Shown one piece after another: positions 8,135 to 16,900 of a stretch of DNA of 19,630 nt (position 1 is its first letter; each line of letters begins with the position of its first letter). The DNA is taken from positions 1-19,630 of the forward strand of contig JADJPH010000047.1 of NCBI GenBank assembly GCA_016713335.1, in the 5' to 3' direction. The position numbers and the translations under genes were made by a program. The DNA comes from Candidatus Fredericiella danica (lineage in GTDB: Bacteria; Chloroflexota; Anaerolineae; Caldilineales; Caldilineaceae). The notes below the pieces were generated by a model. That model was not told the DNA's origin and made no database searches. It saw only the letters and a program-made list of their open reading frames with translations.

Positions 8135-8580
8135 CCAATCCGCTGCGCACAGACTCCGACTATGAGTTCTACCTCTATTCGCTTGTCGATTTGTTTCCGT
8201 CCGTCCAGCGCTCCACCGTCTCTTTTGTACGGCTTGGCACTTCGCTCGCGCGCGTTGCCGGCGAACTACACTTTGGGTGTGGCATCCGAATGATCGTCCG
8301 TGAACGAATCGTCTACGATCGATTACCTGCTACCATAGACTGGTATGGCTACGAGATCTGGCGTGACACGCAGAAGTTGTATTGGTACGATTCCCAGCCC
8401 CACCCGAATGAACCAGCCTTGCAAACGACGCATCCGCATCACAAACACGTGCCGCCGGATATCAAACACAACCGCGTGCCGGCGCCGGGCATGAGTTTCC
8501 AGGAGCCAAATCTACCAAAGTTGATCGCGGAAATTGAAACACTGATTCAATCCTTGACCGAGCCCACAGACGGTGAATAG
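8131..8580 (+). CDS. TumE/DUF6516-like putative toxin
   Basis: This intact 149-aa protein has an N-terminal beta-rich part (YEFYLYSLVDLFPSVQRSTV, HFGCGIRMIVRERIVYD) and a C-terminal part with the family signature. The signature is KLYWYDSQPHP at residues 82-92, then HPHHKHVPPDIKHNR at 101-115, and PNLPKLIAEIE at 126-136. The His-rich block is the hallmark of the DUF6516 group, members of which are annotated as TumE-family toxins of toxin-antitoxin systems. Whether this member is toxic is not known; the assignment rests on motif recognition. It is the second gene of a coupled pair and ends 9 bp from the convergent end of dnaE2. The antitoxin-like gene coming first is the common order in type II modules. 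Confidence 0.75.
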   Translation: MTNPLRTDSDYEFYLYSLVDLFPSVQRSTVSFVRLGTSLARVAGELHFGCGIRMIVRERIVYDRLPATIDWYGYEIWRDTQKLYWYDSQPHPNEPALQTTHPHHKHVPPDIKHNRVPAPGMSFQEPNLPKLIAEIETLIQSLTEPTDGE

Positions 8581-8589
8581 ACATCTTCG

Positions 8590-11570
8590 TCATTCGTCAT
8601 TCGCAATTTTCTCCAGTGCTTCCGCCCGGTGCAATAGCAGGCTGGCAGCGCGGCCGTTGCGTTGCACAATCCCCTCGACCAGCAACAACACATGCCCTCG
8701 GATCACCGTGCGCAGTTCCTGATAGACCTCAGGTTTCACCACCACGTCCAATAGCCCGCTCTCATCCTCCAGCGACATAAACAAAATGCCGCGTGCCGTC
8801 GCAGGTCGCTGGCGCACCACGACAAAACCGGCGCCACGCCCGCTGCCCTGCCTCCAGTTGTTTGATCTCCCCGTTGCTCCGCACGCCACGCGCCCGCAGC
8901 CCCGCCCGATAGTGCTTCATCAGTTGCTGCGCCGGCGACAACCCCATCAGTTCGTATTCCCAAAGCGTCTGCTCCAAGGCCGGCAGCACCGGCAACGCCA
9001 CCGGAATGGCGGCCGGTGGAATCTCCAGTTCATCCGGCCGGAAATCCAGCTCACCCAGCCGCCAGAGCAGTTCGCCGGGCCCCAAAGCCATCGCAGGCGC
9101 CGGCGCGGATCAGGCTGGTGACCGTATCGCGCGGCAGCCGGGTGCGGCGGCAAGGTCCTCCAGATCGGCAAAAGATCCCGCTTCACGCGCCGCGGCAAGC
9201 CGCGCCCAGGCGTGCTCACCGCAATCCGCAATCGTCCGAAACCCCGTCCGCAACGCCCAGTGGCGGTTGTCGACGCGCACCAACGCATACCGCCAGTCGC
9301 TGTGGTTGATGTCAGGCGGCAGCGTCTCCACCCCATGCCGCCGTGCGTCGCCCAGGATCACCTCCGCCGGGTAAAACCCCATCGGCTGCTGGTTTAACAG
9401 CGCACAGTAAAAGGCCGGCGCATGATAGCGCTTGAGCCAGAGCGTCTGGTAGGCGATCAGGGCAAAACTGGCCGCATGCGACTTACAAAAACCATACCCG
9501 GCAAACCCTGCCAATTGGGTGAAGATCGCCGTAGCCGTAGCCGGCGCGATCCCCCGTTCCTCCGCACCTCGCACAAAACGGGCGCGCAGCCCTTCCATCG
9601 CTTCCTGCGAGCGTGCGCGCGAGAGCGCCCGCCGCAACAGATCCGCCTCGCCGGGCGTAAACCCAGCCGCGGCCACCGCCACGCGGATCGCCTGCTCCTG
9701 AAAGAGCAGCACGCCCAGCGTCTCCGCCAACACCGCCTCCAGGCTGGGATGCAAATAACGCACCGGCTCCAGCCCGGCGCGGCGGCGGAGATAGGGATGC
9801 ACCGCCCCACCCTGGGATCGGTCCCGGCCGTACGATGGCCACCTCGATCACGATATCCTCAAAACGCGCCGGTTTGAGCCGCGGTAACATCTGCTGCTGC
9901 GCGGCTCTCCACCTGAAAGGTCCCGATCGTCCGCCCGCTGCAACATGCGATAGATCTCCCGGATCGTCCAACGCCAGACGGTCCACAGGCGTCTCATCCT
10001 GGGCAAGTGCAGCGCTTGCGGAGTTCCCCTTCATCTGCGCTACATACCCTAACGCCTCACTGACCATGCCCAGCGTGCGCAGCGCCAGCAGATCGATCTT
10101 GATCAATCCGGCATCCTCCACACTGTCCTTGTCCCACTGGCAGACAAAGCGCCCCGGCATCGTCGCCGGTTCCAGGGGTACGACTTCGTCCAGGGGCGGT
10201 CCGGTGATGAGCTTGATAGGTGACGACGTTGCAGACCATAGCCGTATGCGCCCGGCCATACTTGCCGTAGACGTATTGGATCACCTCCTCACGCCGGTCC
10301 GCCGCAAAATCGATGTCGATGTCGGGCATGGTGAACTTGTCGCTGCTCAGGAAACGCTCGAACAGGAGGTTGTGCGCCAGCGGATCCACGCTGGTGATAC
10401 CCAGCAGATAGGCGACGATCGAGTTGGCAGCCGACCCGCGGCCCTGGCAGCGAATGCCTTGCGCACGCGCAAACCGCACAATGTCCCAGACAATGAGAAA
10501 GTATCCCGCCAACCCCGCCTGCTCGATCACTTCCAACTCGTGGGCGAGTTGCTTGAGCACCACCGGCTGCAACGCGGGATAGCATTCCGGCAGCCGGCGA
10601 TGGCACAACTCATAGAGAAAACGAAGGGGTCTCTTGCGTTGGCAATTCAAAGACCGGCAGCCGGCGGTTGGAAAAATCCAGCGAGACCTGGCAGCGGGCT
10701 GCCAGCGCGACGGCATTAACCAACGCATCGGGTCGTTGCGCAAAGCGCTGCGCCATCGCCGCCGGCGCCGGCAGGGCATAAGTGTCGTTCAATGGCAGGT
10801 GACCGCCGCGGCGCGTCGACCAGGCTCAGGTTGTGCCGGACGGCAGACAACACATCGCGCAGTTGACTATGTGCAACCGTGGCGTAATGGACGTTGTGGG
10901 TGGCAACCACCGGCAGCCCCGTCTCCCGCGCCAGCCCCAATAGCCCCCGCAACAACCGGTCGTCATCCGGTAGGTTGTGATGCTGCAATTCGATCAAGAG
11001 CCGGTCACCGCCAAAGATCTCCTGCAGTTGGCCCAGCGCTTGCCGTGCGGCGACGATATCGCCACGCAGCAGCGGCGCCGCCACCACCCCCCGCCGGCAG
11101 CCGGTCAGGACGATCAAACCGGCTTCATGCTCAGCCAGCCGTTCCCAACGCAAGGCAGGGTCAGTCTTACCAGGCCAGTGCACAGCCAACGCCGCACTGT
11201 TTGCCGGTGCAGCAGCGTCCGGTGCGTCCGGCTGCCACTGCGCCAGCAGAGTGTCAAGGCGTGACACCGTGATCAACTTGCAGAGGTTGGCGTACCCAGG
11301 CTGATTTTCCGCCAGCAGCGTCAAATGCCGGCCATCTGCGAGCGGCACTTCCGCCCCGCAGATCGCGTGCAGCCCGGCGCGCCGGGCGGCCAGCCAAAAC
11401 CGCACGGCCCCGGCGAGGCTGTCATGGTCGGTGAGCGCCAATGCCGTCAGCCCCAGTTCCACAGCACGCGCCACCAGGGCTTCAGGCGACGAGACGCCGT
11501 CGAGCAGCGAAAAGTAGCTATGGCAGTGCAGTTCGGCGTAGGCGGCTTCAACGGATGTGCCATCTGTCAT
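8590..11570 (-). CDS. dnaE2: Error-prone DNA polymerase DnaE2 / ImuC (frameshifted)
   Basis: This is the catalytic translesion polymerase of the ImuA-ImuB-DnaE2 mutasome, a C-family polymerase. The ATG at 11568-11570 gives MTDGTSVEAAYAELHCHSYF, the start of the PHP domain, followed by ALALTDHDSLAGAVRFW. Downstream come RCQGRGSAANSIVAYLLGIT and the catalytic PDIDIDF (codons at 10306-10326), then IKIDLLALRTLGMV (about 10065-10105) with the third acidic residue. VEVAIVRPGPIQ-like sequence, then LGVLLFQEQAIRVAVAAAGF and GFAGYGFCKSHAASFALIAY (about 9440-9500) are typical of DnaE2. The C-terminus is an OB-fold (GILFMSLEDESGLLDVVVKP). The length of about 990 aa is near the family norm. At least seven frame changes occur, near 10800, 10615, 10225, 9830, 9110 and 8870 among others. 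It is the last gene of the SOS operon. Confidence 0.92.
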
Positions 11571-11641
11571 AAAGAAACGGGACCAAATGCTACAAAATGG
11601 CTTCGTCGCTCCGAGAGGGGGATGCTGTTCTTCCGGCGTGC

Positions 11642-12758
11642 TTACCTGAAAAAGCAGGAGCCATATCGTTCCGCCAGTTGGCGGCCGGCAGCATCCAAAG
11701 CCAGCAACTGTTGCGGCGGATCGACAAAGAGGGTGAGTTGCGGCGCCGAAAGTTCGCCGGTCTCCAGCACAGTCCAGGCGATCTGTTCGAGCGAAGCCGG
11801 CCAACGCACGGCGGAAAGTTGCTGCACCAATGCGGCGCGCACCCGGCTCAACTGGCTGGCCGGTTCGGCAAAGGTCACCGTACAGACACGCTCGCCGGCA
11901 TAACCAAAACCAAGCACCAACCGCAGCCGGCGCAGCCCTTCCAGGTTGGCTACCATCCCCCCAACCCCGGCTGCAATGCCGCAAGGAGTGCTTCCACCAC
12001 AGGCTGCAGGCGCGCTTCCGGCGGGTCAAAAGCCAACACCATAGCGGCGGGCGCATGGGCAACACAGGCCCGCACCGGGCGATCGTCGCGGCCCTGCGCC
12101 CACCGCTGCGCCACTTTGCCCATGGCGCCAAAGCGCTGCCAGACCGCCGCCACGGGCAATGTTGCAAACTGCCCCAACGTACGCACGCCCAGCCAATGTA
12201 ACTGCTGCAAGTGTTGGCGCGGCAGTGGGAGCAACGAAATCGGCTGCGGGCGCAAGAATCGCACCTCGTCCGCCTGATCGACCAACCGCATCCGGCCCGG
12301 TGGAACCTGTAATGCGGCGACACGTGCCGTGAACTTGCCTGAATCCCAACCGATGGCGGGCTGTAGTGACACCCCAATACGCCGCACCAGCCGTCCCATC
12401 TCGGCTGCGAGCGGCTGCACTGCCGCACGGTTTTTAGCGACGGTGTGGAGATCAAGATAGGCCATTCCCCATGCCTGCGGCTCCACCGGCAACTGCCAGG
12501 TCGCCGCCTGGGCCAGAAAGGCGTCCTGTATCTCCTGCGCCGCGGCCACGTCGATGGGACGTAGGATCACTGCGGGACAGGCGAACTGCGCTTCCTGTGG
12601 GCGCATCTGCACCTGCACCCCTGTGCAGCCGGCGGCGCCACGGCCCACACCCGTTCATCCGGCCCCACCAGCGCCAGCGGCTGCCCCGCCAAAGCAGGCT
12701 CCTGCCGGTGGGCAAGGGTGATCAGGAAGTGAGGGAGGTGAAGACAGAGGACACTCAC
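11642..12758 (-). CDS. imuB: ImuB, Y-family polymerase-like accessory protein (frameshifted)
   Basis: ImuB links ImuA, DnaE2 and the sliding clamp, and is a Y-family fold without polymerase activity. The GTG start at 12756-12758 gives MSVLCLHLPHFLITLAHRQE. The first catalytic aspartate motif of active Y polymerases (DxDAFFASVE-like) is absent, as expected for ImuB. A shift near 12650 leads to the palm/fingers part (GMAYLDLHTVAKN at the second catalytic site). GRLVRRIGVSLQPAIGWDSG, then the helix-hairpin-helix part HLQQLHWLGVRTLGQFATLP and RFGAMGKVAQRWAQGRD follow. A shift near 11950 opens the little-finger part (LEGLRRLRLVLGFGYAGERV), and the stop is at 11642. The length of about 372 aa is somewhat short for ImuB. 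No clear clamp-binding QxxLxxF-type tail is seen. Its start overlaps the imuA stop (GTGA), so translation is coupled. Confidence 0.88.
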
Positions 12759-13544
12759 CAGGTCTCTCTTGCGCGGACTGTCCCATTAAACACAATCTCA
12801 ACCTCTGCGCTCCGGAGCGCATGCACCCACCGGCTTTTGAGCAGCCGGGCCTGGGCATGGTAGCCGGTCATTTCATTGTCACGGCGCAACCAGCGTTCGC
12901 GCTGCAGCTCGATATGCAGGGCTGCGCGCCACCGCACGGTCCGGCTGCCGTCCAGGTTGAACCAGCGCTGCCAGGGCGGTTTTGGATCATCGAGAAAGAC
13001 CAGTGCACACCCGGTGCTGCGCGCCAGTTGCACCAACTTGCCCAGCATCTCATTCAAACGACTCAGGGCCGTACGATCTGCGACGAGTTGCGGCAGCCCA
13101 TCGAGCACCACCGCCCGCGGCCGTTGCACCTGCAGCAAGTCGCCCAGCACCGCAATAGCCTGTTCAGGGCGTTCCGGCCGCCACCAGCAGATAGTGCAGA
13201 TCGACGCCGCAGCGCGCCAGGTAATCAGGATCCGCAGTGCGGCTCAGGTCGATCAACGCTACGGTGTAGGCGATTTGGCCATAGACGGTGCGCTGGGCGT
13301 TGGCCAACAGTTTGTAGGCGACCGTCACCTTGCCCGAAGTCGTGCGCCCACTAAGGAGCGTCACCGCCCCTGCCGGGATGCCAAAGCAGCCGGTCATCGC
13401 ATCCAGGGCAGGAAAGCCGGTGGAAATATGCGGAATTTCCTGAATTGGGTTGAACAGATCACCGTAATGCAAAGCTTGCGGCCCATAGCGCTGCTGAACG
13501 GCGGCCACGGCGTTGTCAAGACGACGACGTTTACGATCGGTCAT
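12755..13544 (-). CDS. imuA: ImuA, RecA-like SOS mutagenesis protein (frameshifted)
   Basis: This is the RecA/SulA-like first component of the mutasome. The frame can start at a TTG at 13604, but the promoter's expected transcription start (about 13607) makes the ATG at 13544 (MTDRKRRRLDNAVAAVQQRY) the better choice. It lacks a clear ribosome binding site. The sequence GFPALDAMTGCFGIPAGAVT leads into the P-loop LLSGRTTSGKVTVAYKLL. Its Walker A fits GxxxxGK but has Val where Ser/Thr is usual, with Thr one position later. A shift near 13170 joins this to PEQAIAVLGDLLQ, PRAVVLDGLPQLV (Walker B region) and VRWRAALHIELQRERWLRRD. The length is about 263 aa. It is the first gene of the operon, directly under the LexA-type box. 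Confidence 0.88.
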
Positions 13545-13613
13545 AGATGCTTTTGCGCTTGCGTCCAAGTCGGCGGCAGGTTGAGGCAACGATGGAGACA
13601 ACAACTAGCTTTG

Positions 13614-13642
13614 ATTGTATAGAACAAATGTTCTAATGTCAA
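13614..13642 (-). promoter_or_regulatory. imuA-imuB-dnaE2 sigma70 promoter
   Basis: On the minus strand a perfect TTGACA -35 (13637-13642) and a TACAAT -10 (13614-13619) are separated by exactly 17 nt. The transcription start is expected near 13607, giving a leader of about 60 nt to the ATG at 13544. The spacer is occupied by the LexA-type box. Confidence 0.8.
13620..13635. promoter_or_regulatory. LexA (SOS) operator in the imuA promoter spacer
   Basis: TAGAACAAATGTTCTA is a 16-bp palindrome (only the central AA is asymmetric) and fits the GAAC-N4-GTTC pattern of Gram-positive-type LexA/DinR boxes. It fills 16 of the 17 spacer bases between -35 and -10. LexA bound here would block RNA polymerase. 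SOS control of imuA-imuB-dnaE2 cassettes is established in several phyla. Confidence 0.85.
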
Positions 13643-13728
13643 TCCTACAAAAAACTGTGGTTGCTTTAACGGCACAATCTCCGGCTGTTGAGATAGAAGC
13701 CTGAACACAAACCAAATGTAAGCTGAAT

Positions 13729-13750
13729 GTAAGTGTACACTTACTGTACA
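13729..13750. promoter_or_regulatory. 16-bp perfect palindrome and TGTACA pair (putative operator)
   Basis: GTAAGTGTACACTTAC (13729-13744) is a perfect 16-bp palindrome. Its core TGTACA recurs 11 bp downstream (13745-13750), one helical turn away. ATGTAAG also appears twice just upstream (13716 and 13728, 12 bp apart). The site lies in the gap between the SOS operon and the plus-strand surface-protein gene, so it may control one or both. The regulator is unknown. Confidence 0.55.
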
Positions 13751-13758
13751 AATAATAG

Positions 13759-13962
13759 TTGCGTCATTTGTCGTCGCAGGCTTTGCGCCGGAAAGCGTAC
13801 GATCAAACAAGATCTTTTCGCCGCCAACAGACATTGCGGCGTGCTTGGCTGAAGTCCAGACTCACTGAGACCTGGCATGCAGCACAATTGCATGGCCTAC
13901 AATATCTACACGCATGTACAGGTGGCCAAATGAAGCACTCAGATGGCGAGAAACCTGGCTAA
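13759..13962 (+). CDS. Possible small basic protein (hypothetical)
   Basis: This is a 67-codon open frame starting at TTG and beginning MRHLSSQALRRKAYDQTRSF, rich in Arg, Lys and Gln. The segment RQQTLRRAWLKSRLTETWHA looks like an amphipathic basic helix, which suggests nucleic-acid or membrane binding if it is real. No ribosome binding site is clear, and I recognise no family. It follows the TGTACA operator-like site directly. It overlaps the probable start of the lectin/DUF11 gene, so it may be a chance frame. Confidence 0.25.
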   Translation: MRHLSSQALRRKAYDQTRSFRRQQTLRRAWLKSRLTETWHAAQLHGLQYLHACTGGQMKHSDGEKPG

Positions 13963-16900
13963 TAGCGTCCCACCGGGTGCGGACGTTGTTCATTCCTTTA
14001 TGGCTTTTGCTGGCTGATCGGTGGATCTCGCCCCCGCACCTGCGCACGCACAAGGAGGCTTCACCTTTCCCTCAGCGAATCTTTCATGCAATCATCCGCC
14101 ACCAACTGGGTGCTGGTGGCAGCGCCATCCTCACCAGCAACGGCGCCGATCCCGCCGGCAACGGCTGGCTGCGCCTCACCAGCAACGCCACCTACCTGGC
14201 CGGCTACGCCTACTACAATCAACCCGTTCCCACCGGCCGCGGCCTGGTGATCACCTTCGACTATGGGTCATGGGGTGGCACCGGCGCCGATGGGCTCAGT
14301 TTCTTCCTATTTGACGGCGCCACTCCCACGTTCAATGTGGGTGCAAACGGTGGTTCGTTGCGCGCAGAAAACGGGTATCAACGGGCTTAGTGGCGGCTAC
14401 CTGGGATTGGGGCTGGATGAGTTCGGCAACTACTCTAATCCAAACGAAGGTCGCATTGGCGGGCCGGGCGCAATTCCGCAGGCGGTGGTGGTGCGGGTCC
14501 CGGTACTGGAACGACTAATTACCACTATCTGGTAGGGACAACCAGGTTGACCCTAAGCCCCTATTCTTTACCCAGGATCGATTGCCCCAAAACTACACTG
14601 GGTTTACAAACATCGGGGTTACAAACGGCGTCTGCGGCAGCAGCGGCGTGACGCGCCCGCGGCGGCTACTTACTATCGGCAGGTGCAGATCACCCTTACG
14701 CCGGTAGGCTCGGCCTATCAGGTCACGATTGCCACGAAATTCGGCCCGTCGGACACCTTCCGCACATTGCTTGGCCCCTACACCATGCCCACGGCGGCGC
14801 CCGGCACACTCAAAATGGGTTTTGCAGCTTCCACCGGCGGCAATAATTACCACGAAATCCGCAACCTGGTCGCCAACCAACAAGTGCCAGACTTGACGGC
14901 GACCAAGGCGGTGCAGAACGCCACCACCGGCGGCGGCAGCGTTGCACCAGGTGACGAACTGCTCTTATACCGTGGTGCTCGAACAACACCAGCACCGTGA
15001 TCGGCGGCGTTCACTTCACGGACACGCTCCCGGCCAACACGACCTATGTGGCCAACAGCGCCATCAGCCCAGCGGCAGCACCCTGAATACCACCAGCCCA
15101 ACGCTGGACGTGACGGGGATCACGGTTCCGGCCAACGGCCAGGCAACGGTAACCTTCAAGGGCAGGTGGACAATCCCATCCCCGCTGGGATCACGCAAAT
15201 CAGCAACCAGGGCGGCTATACCTACGGCGCAACACCGCCCCCACCGACGGCGACGCAGTAACCAGCGGTTACCAGGCGACGGTGATCGGGGTGACGGCTG
15301 GCCCCAACTTTGACACGTCCACCAAAACGGTCACCTACGAGGATTGGACCTCAGCGGCGCGGTATCGCCTGGTGACCGTCTCACCTATCACGTGGTTTTG
15401 CCCAACACCGGCAACCAAAACTCGCCAACGACATCGTTTGTCGATGTGCTGCCCACCAACACAACCTATGTGGCGGCAAGCGCAACGCCTTCGGGCGGGA
15501 CAGTCAGCTACAACAGCACGACGAAGAGCCTGACCTGGGCGGTTAGCGTCAACGCCGGCAGCCAGGCCACCCTTGACTTCAAAGTCACGGTCAACAGCGG
15601 CGTGCAGATTCGTGACGTCATTTCCAACCAGGGGACAGCCACTTCTGGCACCACCAGTGTGCTCACGGACGCCGACCTGGCGACCCCGGGCAAGCAGCGC
15701 CAACCCAACTCCTGGTGGGCGGCAGCGACACCTGGCCGCAATGAAAACCGCGGCCGTGGTTGGAGGCGGGGTCTTGCAGCCAGGCGGTCAGGTGCGCTGC
15801 ACCATCGTGCTGTCCAACACTGGCAGCTACGCGATCACCGGGGCCACCTTTGTCGATACGCTGCCGGCCAACACAACGTATGTCTCCTCCGGCGCCAGTT
15901 CGGGTACGGCTACCTATTCGGCGCCGGCGTTGAGCGTCGCCGGGATCAACCTGACCAGTGGCGCCACGGCGACCATCCAGTTGACCGTAGCGCTTAACAG
16001 CCCGTTGGTCGGCGTCACGCAGATCAGCAACCAGGGCGTAGCCGGTTGGGACGCGAACCAGAGCGGGCGAACAACACCACGCTTCGCGACAGACGGCGAT
16101 CCCACTACTGCGGGGCAGCAACCCACCATCACCGCGATCGCGCATACAGACCTGGCCGTCACCAAGACGGTGGCTGACAACAATCCGGCTGAGACCGGCG
16201 CCGTTGCCTACACGGTGGGTTGTCACCAATCGCAGTCGAACGCCGCGACGAGCGTCACGGTGGCCGATGCGCTACCCGTCGGCTTGACGCTTGCAACGTC
16301 CAGTGCCACGCAGGGTGCCTATGTAAATCCGACCTGGTCGGTGGGGACTGGCCGGGGCGCCAGCGCCACTTGACGATCAGCGCCACCGCCAACCTGGGGC
16401 AGGGCGGCACTACAATCACCAACACGCACGCGTGCCGACGGCGGCCTACGACCTTCAGCCGGCCGACAACACGGCCAGCATTGGCCTCGTGGTCAAAACG
16501 ACGTCGCTTCAAGGCACGGTGACTGACGTCGAGACGGGTGCGCCGTTGGTGGGCGTGACGATTCGAGACCACCGACAGCCTGGGCAACCACTGCACGGCG
16601 ACCACGGGGCAGATGGCGTTTATGCGGTGACCAGTGGTCAGAACGGCCAGCCCGCTGGCGCCGGGCGTGGCAACGGTGGCGGCAACGGGCGGCGCGCCCA
16701 CCGGCTATCTAGTTGCGGTCAACCACCCCGACGATTACGGCTGGCGGTCGTCAATACTGGAAACTTGACCCTGGTGCTCCCCAGCCTGAGCGGCGTGTGA
16801 CCGACCTGGGCAGTGGCGTGCCGCCGGTGGGCGCCACGGCATCTGACTGAGAGGAGGGGTAAGTTGCACCGCGACCCAGGGCCGGCGGCGCCTATCGCTT

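Noticed and set aside
9835..10719. A 294-aa open frame on the plus strand
   Set aside because: It lies opposite the conserved catalytic core of dnaE2 and has no family-like sequence; it is an antisense shadow of a GC-rich gene.
8590..11570. Programmed ribosomal frameshifting or inteins in dnaE2
   Set aside because: There are many breaks, at different places and in both directions, with no slippery heptamers plus structure and no inserted domains. Indel errors explain it better.
11642..12758. Active Y-family polymerase (DinB/ImuV)
   Set aside because: The N-terminal catalytic aspartate motif is missing, and the gene sits between imuA and dnaE2, which fits ImuB.
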